64,000 nucleotides of DNA from Tritrichomonas musculus (Eukaryota; Parabasalia; Tritrichomonadida; Tritrichomonadidae): NCBI GenBank assembly GCA_039105265.1, contig JAPFFF010000007.1, forward strand, positions 4,402,001-4,466,000, in the 5' to 3' direction. A program made the position numbers and the translations under genes. This document shows, in pieces, positions 27,873 through 37,370 of this stretch. The notes beneath the pieces are model-generated. The model had not been told where the DNA came from and made no database searches. It saw only the letters and a list, made by a program, of their open reading frames with translations. Numbering within the stretch: the stretch's first letter is position 1; each line of letters starts with the position of its first letter.

Positions 27873-29303
27873 ATGAATGAAAACGAAGATGCAATTTTCT
27901 CAATAACAATTCAACAAGCTTCATCAACATATGAACAAGAACAAAATGTTCATCCTCCAGATGATTATTATTATTCCTATTCCTCTCGTTCACAATCAAA
28001 ATCTTCTAGGAATCCACGAAATCGTAAGAACAAGCTTCAACGTGCTAAAGAAATGCTATTAAAAGGAAATGATTTACCTAGAAGCTATTATATGGATGAA
28101 AGTCTTTTTCCAGATCTCGTTGATTCACTTCAAGCTGACTATAAACAACTCGTGAATCCAAAATCTGGCACGAGACGAAATACAAATCAAGCTGATAATA
28201 GCTCAACACAACAAAATCAACAAAGCAATATAGATAATAAAAATAAAACTTATAATGGCAATATGAATAGTTCATTTAAATCAAGCAATAATAACAACCT
28301 TAGCAAAACAAACACTAATAAATCTGTTCATTTTGCTACGGAAAATACTAATAATGAATATTTCGAAGAAGAAGAAACTGTGGAAGAAAGCGAAGCACCA
28401 GATGCTAACATAAGAACCATAAATACAGCTGCTTTAAAATCATCTGAAGTAGTTTACAAAGCCCTTAAAAAGGCTCAAGAGTATTATGAGCTTTTCATAG
28501 TCAACAAGGAAAAAGAAAAAATTCAAGACGAAATTAAAGAACGTTTGAAGTCAGCTAAAACTGAAAAGCGAGAATTAATGAAAATGATTAGCAATCAAGA
28601 AAAAAATATGGATATCATATTTACCGAAGAAGAAAACAAACTAATTAGGAAACATGACAAACAGATACAGGAATTCAACGAATTTTGGGAAAGTGAAGAA
28701 AAACAACGAACTTACAACAAAACTTCTGACGAGCTACGTTTATTACGAAGGCAAGCTGATTTACTTCTCATGGATAAGCAATACCAACAATCTATTCAAT
28801 GCCAAAAGAGAGCTGATGAACTTGAAGCCGCAGAAATTCGTAATCGAACATTAGCAATGAGTAATGACTACGGAGAAAGCCTTAGAAAGCTTCAAGAAAA
28901 GCAAAATAAAGAAATGAAAACTTTAACAGTTAGACAAAAAATGAAACGAACAGAATATTGTGCAGCAAAAAATGAAGAAATTGCCAAAGCCAACTCAAAA
29001 ATAGCAAAAATTCAGCTTGAATTAGAAAAATCGAATGATCCTAACTTTATCAATCGTATCAAAAAATCACATGAAATGGAAGCAAATAGTGTTAACTCTT
29101 TTACTGCCAGCAAATATAAGAATAGTGGCAATTCTAAGACTAGAAACGTTGGACCTAACGTTGTTTCTACTAGAAGGCCTGCACCTAGATCATATCGAAA
29201 TTTCGGAAAAATGGAAGTTTCGGCTGCAGATTTTAATGCAGTGCCACTTCCTCCACTAAGAACAGATTATATTATTTACAAGACTCTATCATCTAGAAAG
29301 TAG
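27873..29303 (+). CDS. Coiled-coil protein of unknown function
   Basis: A 476-residue protein. Residues ~1-60 are Ser/Tyr/Arg-rich, ~95-150 are an Asn/Ser-rich disordered stretch, and ~185-400 form a long helical, charged region (EKEKIQDEIKERLKSAKTE, RLLRRQADLLLMDKQYQQS, RADELEAAEIRNRTLAM). The segment LLMDKQYQQSIQCQKRADELE resembles a helical hairpin of TPR type, but one unit is not enough to call it. The C-terminus is basic and Pro-rich. I do not recognise a family. Confidence 0.75.
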   Translation: MNENEDAIFSITIQQASSTYEQEQNVHPPDDYYYSYSSRSQSKSSRNPRNRKNKLQRAKEMLLKGNDLPRSYYMDESLFPDLVDSLQADYKQLVNPKSGTRRNTNQADNSSTQQNQQSNIDNKNKTYNGNMNSSFKSSNNNNLSKTNTNKSVHFATENTNNEYFEEEETVEESEAPDANIRTINTAALKSSEVVYKALKKAQEYYELFIVNKEKEKIQDEIKERLKSAKTEKRELMKMISNQEKNMDIIFTEEENKLIRKHDKQIQEFNEFWESEEKQRTYNKTSDELRLLRRQADLLLMDKQYQQSIQCQKRADELEAAEIRNRTLAMSNDYGESLRKLQEKQNKEMKTLTVRQKMKRTEYCAAKNEEIAKANSKIAKIQLELEKSNDPNFINRIKKSHEMEANSVNSFTASKYKNSGNSKTRNVGPNVVSTRRPAPRSYRNFGKMEVSAADFNAVPLPPLRTDYIIYKTLSSRK

Positions 29304-29814
29304 GAAGAAAAAAAAAAAAAAAATCTTATCTAGACAAAAAATTGGCCAACATATTTACTTTTATCGTTCCAATTTTTGTTTAATATAGGAATATATATTA
29401 TACTTTATTAGTTTATTGTTATTTTTTATGTATTAAAATTTTCGATTTTAAAAAAATCATCATATTATTAGATATTTTTTTTAATTAAGAAATACCAAAT
29501 AAATATTTATTAATATTATTAATATTATTTTTGATCAAGTTTGAATTTGTTCATTGATATCATTATAATTTCGTTAAATAATTCACCATCAATTTGAAAA
29601 TTTAAAGCAAAAATCTTTACAATATAATCCAAAATAACAACAAATTCTATTTAAAAGGCTATGAATAAAAAAATATATTCAATATATCACAAATCAAACA
29701 TTTTTCAAGAAAGAAAGTAATAAAGCTACTTTTTTATCATCACAAAAAATGTATATACGAATTACAATAAGAAATATTTTATTAAATAACAAATTAAAAT
29801 AAAAATCACAAATA
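29304..29814. other. Convergent intergenic region
   Basis: About 510 very AT-rich bases between two convergent genes. I see only low-complexity sequence and likely 3' ends. Confidence 0.4.
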
Positions 29815-32800
29815 TCAGATTTCATATATTACTTTCAAAGCATTCTCAGCTGACTCATCTTCCTCACAAGCAAAAGACTTTTCAATTGAATTTTCCAGTG
29901 ATGAAAATGCATCATTTCCCAACAAATTGATAATCCCATCATAAGTGATGTCAACTTTTTTCTTTATCATTTCTTCAGCGTCATTTTTCACATCATCATT
30001 GTCACTTTTGTCGTTTTCAAAATTGTCACTTTTATTGCTTTCTTTTGGAGAATCAAAAGTTGGATTGAAAGGTTCAAAAGTTGGCGAAAAATCGTCAAAT
30101 TTAGGAACTTTTTCATTTGAATTTGACGGTTCTTCTTTCTTCGGGAAATCAAAAACAAAATGGTCAAATTCAGGTGAAAAGTTTGAATCAACAGGAGCGG
30201 TTTCACCATCAGAATTCTTTGCTTTTTTGGCCTCACTCGAATCACCAGAGAAAACCTTGTCTTCTTTCTGATTTGACTCATTTTGAGAGAAACCGCCGAA
30301 GTCAAATGTTGGCGAAAAGTCAGGGAAAAACGAATTTGATGCTTCATTGGGCATTTTCTCATTCAAATCATTTGAATTACTGACTTCACCAAAAGCATTC
30401 AAATTTTCAATTGAATTTTTGACTTCACCGTCATTTCTCACATCACTTTTCTGAGATGAATCTTTCAAATCAGCCGTTTTTCCAGTTAACGGTTTTTCGA
30501 AGGTCAATTTTTGACCATTTGACTGAGCAAATTCCTCAAGAATCTGCTTTTTCATCTTTTCTTGCTTCTGCTCGACAGATTCGGCCCTTTCTTTGAGCCC
30601 CTTGAAGAACTCGTCGACGCCTCCTTTTGGAGTTTCGTTTTGTGGCGGTTTTTTATCGGCTTCTTTCAATTCAGGGAAGAGATCTTGGTACTCTTTGAGG
30701 AAGCTTTTTCGCGGCGTTTTTCTTTGAGGAATCGGTGATGTGAAACGATCCTCAAATTCTTTGAAAAACCGCCGCTTTTGTGTGCTAGGAGGTGAAGCAA
30801 ACGACGACGATGAATTCGCTATCGTTTCGGTTTTGACAGTCGGCGGAGAAGAGGCTGAGACAGACTGTGAATTCGAAATTTTCGGCTTCTCTGCCAAAAA
30901 ACCGTTTTCTTCAGCTTTTTGACTGAAGAAACTGTCAAAACTGGAATCCTTGTTGTCGTCGCCTGCCGGCGCTTCGTCGAAGTTGAAGAAGTCGTTGAAG
31001 CTTTCGTTCGACTCGGAGTGGTTCATGAAACCGCTTGAAAAAGTGAAGAACGAGTCCGACGCTTCTGGAGGGTTCTCGCTGCGTGATTCAGATTCTTTTT
31101 GCATCTGGTCGGACTGGCCTGGAGACGGCTCAAAAGTGAACGACTGTGAATTGTCTTGCTCTTTGCCTTCTTGTGGCAGGAAGGAGTCAAATGACGGCTC
31201 AAATGAAGGTGCTGAATTTTCTGCTTGATTCTGATCTTTTCTGCTTTCTTCTTCTTCTTTATCATTCTTTGCTTCTGTTTCCTGTTGTGGAACTTCAAAA
31301 GTGAATGACTGCGAGTTGTCCTGTTCTTGCGGCGGGAAGGAGTCAAATGACGGCTCAAATGAAGGAGTCACGTTTTCTGCTTTGTTTTCTTCTTTCTTTT
31401 CTGTTTCCTGTTGTGGAACTTCAAAAGTGAATGACTGCGAGTTGTCTTGCTCTTGTGGCGGAAAGAAGTCAAATGACGGCTCAAATGAAGATGTCACGTT
31501 TTCTGCTTGATCTTGCTCTTTATTGTCTTCTTCTTTTGTTTCCTGTTGTGGAACTTCAAAAGTGAATGACTGCGAGCTGTCTTGCTCTTTGCTTTCTTGT
31601 TGTGGGAAGGAGTCAAATGACGGATCAAATGAAGGTGCTGTTATTTCTGTTTGATTCTGGGCGCTTTCTTCTTTTGTTTCTTTCTCGTTCTGGCCAGGAA
31701 CCGAATCAAAAGTGAATGCTTGCGAGCTATCGTGCGCATTGCCGTTTCCTTGTGATGGATAGAATTCAAATGAAGGCTCAAATGGATTCATTGAACCATT
31801 TTGGCTTTGTTCTTCTATTCCAGCCTTTTCTGCCTCTTGCCTGTCTCCACTTACTGGCGCTTTTGATGCGTCAGTGGCTTCTTCTTCTTTATCTTCAGGC
31901 TTGTCTGCTGATGGATCAAACGTGAATCCTGCTTCACCTTCTTTTTGCACATTGTCGGCTTTATCTGTTGGGAAGGAGTCAAATGACAGCTCAAATGAAG
32001 GCGCTGCATTTTCTGCTTGATTCTGATTGCCTTCTTCTTTCTTTTCTGTTTCTTGCTGTGGAATTTCAAAAGTGAATGACTGCGAGTTGTCTTGCTCTTT
32101 GCTTTCTTGTTGTGGGAAGTAGTCAAATGACGGCTCAAATGAAGGTGCTGCGTTTTCCGTTTGATTCTGATTGCCTTCTTCTTTTGTTTCTTTCTCGTTC
32201 TGGCTAGGAACCGAATCAAAAGTGAATGCTTGTGAGTTGTCTTGTTCTTGTGGTGGGAAGGAATCAAATGACGGCTCAAATGAAGGCGCTGCATTTTCTG
32301 CTTGCTTGTCTTCTTTCTTTTCTGTTTCCTGCTGTGGAATTTCAAAAGTGAATGAGTGTGAGCTGTCTTGTTCTTTGCTTTCTTGTGGCGGGAAGGAGAT
32401 AAATGACGGCTCAAATGAAGATGTTACATTTTCTGTTTGATCTTGCTCTTTATTGTCTTCTTCTTTCTTTTCTGTTTCCTGTTGAGGAACTTCAAAAGTG
32501 AATGACTGCGAGTTGTCTTGCTCTTTGCTATCTTGTGGCAGGAAGAAGTAAAATGACGGCTCAAATGAAGAAGTCACGCTTTCTGTTTGATTTTGTGCTT
32601 TGCTTTCTTCTTTATTACCTTTTTCTTTTTCTTCAGTTTCATGCTGTGGAATTTCAAATGTGAATGGCTGCGAGCTGTCCTGTCCATCATTTCCTTGCGC
32701 AGCGAAGAAGTCAAAAGATGGCTCAAATGACGGCGCTGAGTTCATAGTTTGACTTCTCTCTACATTTGAAGAGAAATCGAAAACAGGAGTCTGCAGCGAC

Positions 32801-35800
32801 TCTGAATTGTAGCTTGCTGCAGCCACTTCTCGCTCTCTTTCTGCTCTTGGCTGGACTGGACTGGCAACTGGCTGGCCAAGCGAAGACAGCTCGCCTTTGT
32901 TGCTGCCATCTCCTTGATGCGAAATGAAATCATCAAAGGATGGATTCGTGTTTTCTGTTTGACTTTGTGTTTGCCCTTTTTCTTCTTTGCTGCTTTCTTC
33001 TTCTTTCTTTTCTGTTTCTTGCTGTGGAATTTCAAAAGTGAATGACTGCGAGTTGCCTTGCTCTTTGCTTTCTTGTTGTGGGAAGGAGTCAAATGACGGC
33101 TCAAATGAAGATACCGTGTTTTCTGCTTTGTTTTCTACTTCTTTGGTTTCCTGTTGTGGAATTTCAAAAGTGAATGACTGCGAGTTGTCTTGTTCGTGGT
33201 TTTGTTGATGTGGTGGGAAGAAGTCAAATGACGGCTCAAATGAAGAAGTCACGTTTTCTGTTTGATTTGGTGTCTGTAATTCTGTTTCTTTAGTTTGCTC
33301 AAGCTGGCTGTGAACTAAATCAAATGTGAATGCGTGCTCATTCTCTTTATTAACGTCATCGAGTTTCTCTTGCTGCGGAAAGAAGTCAAAAGAGGGCTGA
33401 AAAGAAGGAGCTGAATTTTCTTTTTGCCTTTCGTTTTCTTGGCTTTCTTTGTCGCCGGCTGCTTCTTGCTGTGGATTTTCATATGTGAACAACTGCGCGT
33501 TGTCAAATGAACGCGTTGAATTATCAATTTGATTTTCCACTTTAATATCTTGCCCACTTTCGTTTACTACCTTTGCTTCTTTCTTTTCTGTTTCCTGCTG
33601 TGGAACTTCAAAGGTGATAGTCTCTGAGTTGTCTTGCTCTTTGCTTTCTTGTTGTGGGAAGGAGTCAAATGACGGCTCAAATGAAGGTGCTGCGTTTTCT
33701 ACTTTGTTTTCTTCTTTCTTTTCTGTTTCCTGCTGTGGAATTTCAAAAGTGAATGACTGCGAGTTGCCTTGTTCTTGTTGTGGGAAGGAGTCAAATGACG
33801 GCTCAAATGAAGATATCGTGTTTTCTGCTTGATTTTGTGCTTTGCTTTCTTCTTTCTTTTCTGTTTCTTGTTGTGGAATTTCAAAAGTGAATGACTGTGA
33901 GTTGTCTTGCTCTTTGCTTTCTTGTTGTGGTGGGAAGAAGTCAAATGACGGCTCAAATGAAGGTGCTGCGTTTTCTGCTTTGTTTTCTTCTTTCTTTTCT
34001 GTTTCTTGTTGTGGAATTTCAAAAGTGAATGACTGTGAGTTATATTGTTCTTGGTTTTCTTGTGGCGGGAAGGAGTCAAATGACGGTTCAAATGAAGATA
34101 CCGTGTTTTCTGCTTGATTTTGTGATTGAGAGTCATTTCTGCTTTCTTCTTCTTTATCATTCTTTGCTTTTGTTTCTTGTTGTGGAATTTCAAAAGTGAA
34201 TGACTGCGAGTTGTCTTGTTCTTGGTTTTCTTGTTGTGAAAAGATGCCAAATGACGGCTCAAATGAAGGTGCTGCTATTTCTGCTTGATTTTGTGCTTTG
34301 CCTTCTTCTTTATTATCTTTTTCTTTTGTTTCTGTTTCCTTTTGAGGAATTTCAAAAGTGAATGACTGCGAGTTGTCTTGTTCTTTATTTCCTTGTTGTG
34401 AGAAGAAGTCAAATGATGGATCAAATGAAGAAGTCACGTTTTCTGTTTGAATTTCGGTTTTGCTTTTTTCTTTTGTTTTTGTTAATGTTTCCTGTTGTGG
34501 AACTTCAAAAGTGAATGACTGTGAGTTGTCTTGTTCTTGGTTTTGTTGTGATGGGAAGGAGTCAAATGACGGCTCAAATGAAGGTGTTGAATTTTCAATT
34601 TGATTCAAATTATTAGAATCGTTTGCTTTTTGCTCAAATTGGCTGGAAACTGGATCAAATGTGAATGATTGAGAGTTGTCTTGTCTGGTTCCGTTTTCTT
34701 GAGGCGGAAATAAATCAAATGAAGGCTCGAAAGAAGGAGTCGAATTTTCAATTTGAATTTGGTCGTTTCTCTGCTGATCTAGATACGTTTCTTTTTTCCC
34801 TGATTCTTGTTGTGGAATTCCAAATGCAAATGATGATTGATAATTGCTCTGATCATTTTCTTGTGATTGTTCAAATGTCGATGCGATTACATTATCTTTT
34901 TTTGGTTGATATTCGAAATTACTCTTGTTTTCATATGAATTACTGCTTGTGTTTGCGCTTGCGGATTGATTTGATAAGCTTTCTTTAAAAGTGCTATAAT
35001 TTGCTGTTTTATTTTCATTCATAGCATTAAAATTAAAAGGTATTGATGCATTCGAATTTAAAACTTCAATTGAATGCGATAAATTCATTCCTTTGGCATT
35101 GCTGTAATTAAAATCTTCGTTTTGAAAGTTATTACTCATTCTTCGTTTTGTTGGCGAATCAAACCCACCAAAACTTAGAGAAAGTTTATCAACTGGAAAT
35201 TCCGCTGAAAAACTATGAACTGGTACTTTATTTACAATATCTTTATTACCATTACTAAAGCTACTAAAATTATTAAAAGTACCATCAATATTTGCAGGCT
35301 GCTGCTGCTGCTGAAAATCAGTATATGCTTGATTTGATTGCGGTTCTACAGAATCAGAAGAATTGTTGGAGTTGAACAGATCTCTTAATTGATTAATATT
35401 ACCAAAATTATTTGGTGATTGCTGTTGAATATCATTTTGATATACAAAAGAGCTATTGTTTTGATTTTGGGATTGTTCTAAATGAAAATTATTTGAATCA
35501 GCTTTACTATTATCATTAATTTCTTTTTGGTAATTAAATGAATCAAAATTTGCAGAATTTCCAAAATTTTCTTGGCCACTGTTTTGATTTCCTGATCCAT
35601 CTGGAAATAAAGAATTATCAAAATTAAAATTAAAAGCGGGAATTTCTACACCTGGTGGAAGTTGATTGTTTTCAAATGTAAATTGAATATCATCGGGCGC
35701 TAAAGTTGTTGGTTGTGTTGAATTTGAATTCGAGTTTTTGCTAACTGGTATATTGGATATATTTTTACTATTATCATCCCATTGAAAAAAATCATTTTGA

Positions 35801-35844
35801 TTACTTCCAAGGTTATTTGTTAAGCTATTTGCATTCCCTTTCAT
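29815..35844 (-). CDS. Giant phenylalanine-rich tandem-repeat protein, disordered
   Basis: A 2009-residue protein almost wholly of Ser, Gln, Glu, Asn, Phe and Pro. The N-terminal ~360 residues are Asn/Ser/Gln-rich. The middle (coding bases ~31115-34780) repeats a ~50-60-residue module about 24 times. The module has two phenylalanine clusters, SFTFEIPQQETEKKEE and SFEPSFDSFPPQE, joined by charged spacers. Conserved Phe clusters in disordered charged spacers resemble FxFG nucleoporins, and the DSF/DPSF/DFF motifs resemble adaptor-binding peptides of endocytic proteins. Neither assignment is proven. The C-terminal ~50 residues (ITYDGIINLLGNDAFSSLENS) may be a small folded domain. No transmembrane segment or signal peptide is seen. 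Confidence 0.8.
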   Translation of the reverse strand: MKGNANSLTNNLGSNQNDFFQWDDNSKNISNIPVSKNSNSNSTQPTTLAPDDIQFTFENNQLPPGVEIPAFNFNFDNSLFPDGSGNQNSGQENFGNSANFDSFNYQKEINDNSKADSNNFHLEQSQNQNNSSFVYQNDIQQQSPNNFGNINQLRDLFNSNNSSDSVEPQSNQAYTDFQQQQQPANIDGTFNNFSSFSNGNKDIVNKVPVHSFSAEFPVDKLSLSFGGFDSPTKRRMSNNFQNEDFNYSNAKGMNLSHSIEVLNSNASIPFNFNAMNENKTANYSTFKESLSNQSASANTSSNSYENKSNFEYQPKKDNVIASTFEQSQENDQSNYQSSFAFGIPQQESGKKETYLDQQRNDQIQIENSTPSFEPSFDLFPPQENGTRQDNSQSFTFDPVSSQFEQKANDSNNLNQIENSTPSFEPSFDSFPSQQNQEQDNSQSFTFEVPQQETLTKTKEKSKTEIQTENVTSSFDPSFDFFSQQGNKEQDNSQSFTFEIPQKETETKEKDNKEEGKAQNQAEIAAPSFEPSFGIFSQQENQEQDNSQSFTFEIPQQETKAKNDKEEESRNDSQSQNQAENTVSSFEPSFDSFPPQENQEQYNSQSFTFEIPQQETEKKEENKAENAAPSFEPSFDFFPPQQESKEQDNSQSFTFEIPQQETEKKEESKAQNQAENTISSFEPSFDSFPQQEQGNSQSFTFEIPQQETEKKEENKVENAAPSFEPSFDSFPQQESKEQDNSETITFEVPQQETEKKEAKVVNESGQDIKVENQIDNSTRSFDNAQLFTYENPQQEAAGDKESQENERQKENSAPSFQPSFDFFPQQEKLDDVNKENEHAFTFDLVHSQLEQTKETELQTPNQTENVTSSFEPSFDFFPPHQQNHEQDNSQSFTFEIPQQETKEVENKAENTVSSFEPSFDSFPQQESKEQGNSQSFTFEIPQQETEKKEEESSKEEKGQTQSQTENTNPSFDDFISHQGDGSNKGELSSLGQPVASPVQPRAEREREVAAASYNSESLQTPVFDFSSNVERSQTMNSAPSFEPSFDFFAAQGNDGQDSSQPFTFEIPQHETEEKEKGNKEESKAQNQTESVTSSFEPSFYFFLPQDSKEQDNSQSFTFEVPQQETEKKEEDNKEQDQTENVTSSFEPSFISFPPQESKEQDSSHSFTFEIPQQETEKKEDKQAENAAPSFEPSFDSFPPQEQDNSQAFTFDSVPSQNEKETKEEGNQNQTENAAPSFEPSFDYFPQQESKEQDNSQSFTFEIPQQETEKKEEGNQNQAENAAPSFELSFDSFPTDKADNVQKEGEAGFTFDPSADKPEDKEEEATDASKAPVSGDRQEAEKAGIEEQSQNGSMNPFEPSFEFYPSQGNGNAHDSSQAFTFDSVPGQNEKETKEESAQNQTEITAPSFDPSFDSFPQQESKEQDSSQSFTFEVPQQETKEEDNKEQDQAENVTSSFEPSFDFFPPQEQDNSQSFTFEVPQQETEKKEENKAENVTPSFEPSFDSFPPQEQDNSQSFTFEVPQQETEAKNDKEEEESRKDQNQAENSAPSFEPSFDSFLPQEGKEQDNSQSFTFEPSPGQSDQMQKESESRSENPPEASDSFFTFSSGFMNHSESNESFNDFFNFDEAPAGDDNKDSSFDSFFSQKAEENGFLAEKPKISNSQSVSASSPPTVKTETIANSSSSFASPPSTQKRRFFKEFEDRFTSPIPQRKTPRKSFLKEYQDLFPELKEADKKPPQNETPKGGVDEFFKGLKERAESVEQKQEKMKKQILEEFAQSNGQKLTFEKPLTGKTADLKDSSQKSDVRNDGEVKNSIENLNAFGEVSNSNDLNEKMPNEASNSFFPDFSPTFDFGGFSQNESNQKEDKVFSGDSSEAKKAKNSDGETAPVDSNFSPEFDHFVFDFPKKEEPSNSNEKVPKFDDFSPTFEPFNPTFDSPKESNKSDNFENDKSDNDDVKNDAEEMIKKKVDITYDGIINLLGNDAFSSLENSIEKSFACEEDESAENALKVIYEI
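31115..34780 (-). repeat. Tandem coding repeats, about 150-180 bp per unit
   Basis: Roughly 24 diverged copies of the SFTFE.PQQE / SFEPSFD.F module of the 2009-residue protein. Several neighbouring copies are nearly identical at the DNA level, which suggests recent unequal exchange or gene conversion within the gene. Confidence 0.9.
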
Positions 35845-35935
35845 TATTATTATGAAAATTTTTATCGAACGTTTATCTTTTCAAATATTGAAAAGATCTC
35901 TGAAAAAAAAATAATTCAATTTCATTTCACAAATT

Positions 35936-35942
35936 TCATTAT
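35936..35942 (+). promoter_or_regulatory. Inr-like element of the deaminase gene
   Basis: TCATTAT matches TCAYTW exactly and lies seven bases upstream of the ATG at 35945, counting from the presumed +1 A. Confidence 0.45.
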
Positions 35943-35944
35943 AA

Positions 35945-37000
35945 ATGGAAGATTTCATTCGTGGTTTACCTAAATGCGAACTTCATATGCATCTTTTTGG
36001 AAACTTGGAACCAGAAATTGTTTTCAAATTAGCGAAAAGAAATTCGATTTCACTTCCTTACCAATCGGTTGACGTTTTAAAAAAGGCTTACAATTTTCAA
36101 AACCTTGACGAATTTTTATTATTGTTTAAAGTTTGTTTACAAGTAATTCAAAAACCAGAAGATGTTTATGATGTTCTTTATGATTATTTAAATCGTTGCT
36201 CAAAAGATAACGTTAGATACGCTGAAATTTACTTTGGAACGACTCTTTTTCTTACAGTAAAGATATCACCAACCGAAACCATGGATGCTATTGTTCGAGC
36301 AATCACTGATGGATACAACAATTTTAAAGTTAAAAGTAAAATTATTCTTGGCTTAAACAGAACTGCTGGCGAAGAAGTAGCTTTTGAACACCTTAATATG
36401 TTTTTGGACTATTTAGATCTGAATAAGGCAGAAATCAAAAGATTTGATATTCACAACAAACCAATTATCGCCACTGGTCTTTGTTGTTCAGAACGCGACT
36501 ATCCACCTTCTATATATGAACATTTTTACGAACACACTAGGAAAATCGGACTTAAGTCCACAATTCATGCAGGAGAAGAAGGTCCTAGTGAATACATCAG
36601 GCAATCAATCGACATACTTAAGGCTGACCGAATAGATCATGGTGTGACAGCAACAGATGAAATGATAGCAAGACTAGCCAAAGAAAAAGTGCCAGTAACT
36701 ACTTGCCCAATATCAAACTTAAAGTTGAAAGTTATTGACGATATCAAAAATCATCCTTTGAAAAAACAACTTGAAGCAGGTGTCATTGTTTCAATACATT
36801 CTGATGATCCTTCTTATTTTGGTGGCTATATAAATGAAAATTATATTGATGCTCAAAAAGCTTTGAATTTGTCACGTGATCAAATAATAACAATCGCTAA
36901 GAATAGCTACATTTCTTCTTTTATTTCAGAAGAAGAAAAACAAGAAGGAATCAAAGAGATTGATGATTACGTTCGAAAATTTGATGCTAATCATCACTAA
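35945..37000 (+). CDS. Adenosine/adenine deaminase family protein, adenine-deaminase-like
   Basis: A 351-residue purine deaminase of normal length. Zinc and catalytic residues are visible: HxH at His14/His16 (LPKCELHMHLFGNLEPE), HAGE at His208-Glu211, the RIDHGV block, and the Asp pair Asp287-Asp288 in SIHSDDPSYFGGYINENY. The DDPxYFGGY block, the G.LEPE segment and TCPISNLKLKV are features of the adenine deaminase (Aah1-like) branch rather than classical adenosine deaminase, which has a TDDP motif with a different follow-up. The likely reaction is adenine to hypoxanthine, or adenosine to inosine; either fits purine salvage, on which trichomonads depend. An Inr-like site lies just upstream. 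Confidence 0.88.
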   Translation: MEDFIRGLPKCELHMHLFGNLEPEIVFKLAKRNSISLPYQSVDVLKKAYNFQNLDEFLLLFKVCLQVIQKPEDVYDVLYDYLNRCSKDNVRYAEIYFGTTLFLTVKISPTETMDAIVRAITDGYNNFKVKSKIILGLNRTAGEEVAFEHLNMFLDYLDLNKAEIKRFDIHNKPIIATGLCCSERDYPPSIYEHFYEHTRKIGLKSTIHAGEEGPSEYIRQSIDILKADRIDHGVTATDEMIARLAKEKVPVTTCPISNLKLKVIDDIKNHPLKKQLEAGVIVSIHSDDPSYFGGYINENYIDAQKALNLSRDQIITIAKNSYISSFISEEEKQEGIKEIDDYVRKFDANHH

Positions 37001-37370
37001 ATCGCTCTGAACATAATAGAACAGCAAAGAAATCTTCAACATGAGAGTTCAGTGATTTTATGCAAATAAAAAATTTAATAAAAAAAAAAATTGCTAATTT
37101 CTATAATTATAGCAAGTAATTTTATAAGTTTTTGAAAGTTTACTTTCCCAAGAAAATATGAATAATAGAGATATTTACAAAATATAGATAATTTTTTATT
37201 TGAGAGAAAATTTTTTTGTCACTAGAAATTAAAAGAAAAAATTGTGAAAAATAAAAAGTACACATTCAATTTTATCATTACTAAAAATTGAATGAAAAAA
37301 ATTAAGGGAAAAATTTTCTAACGTATTCTTTCTATTCAAATTTCTTGATAGAATTAAATATTTGTTATAA
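37001..37370. other. Intergenic region
   Basis: About 370 AT-rich bases between two same-strand genes. A small inverted repeat, TTGCTA with TAGCAA (near 37091-37115), is the only structure seen. Confidence 0.35.

Noticed and set aside
29945-34262. Many open frames of 60-190 codons on both strands inside the 2009-codon gene
   Set aside because: They repeat with the tandem modules, have no domain content and follow from the repeat's base composition.
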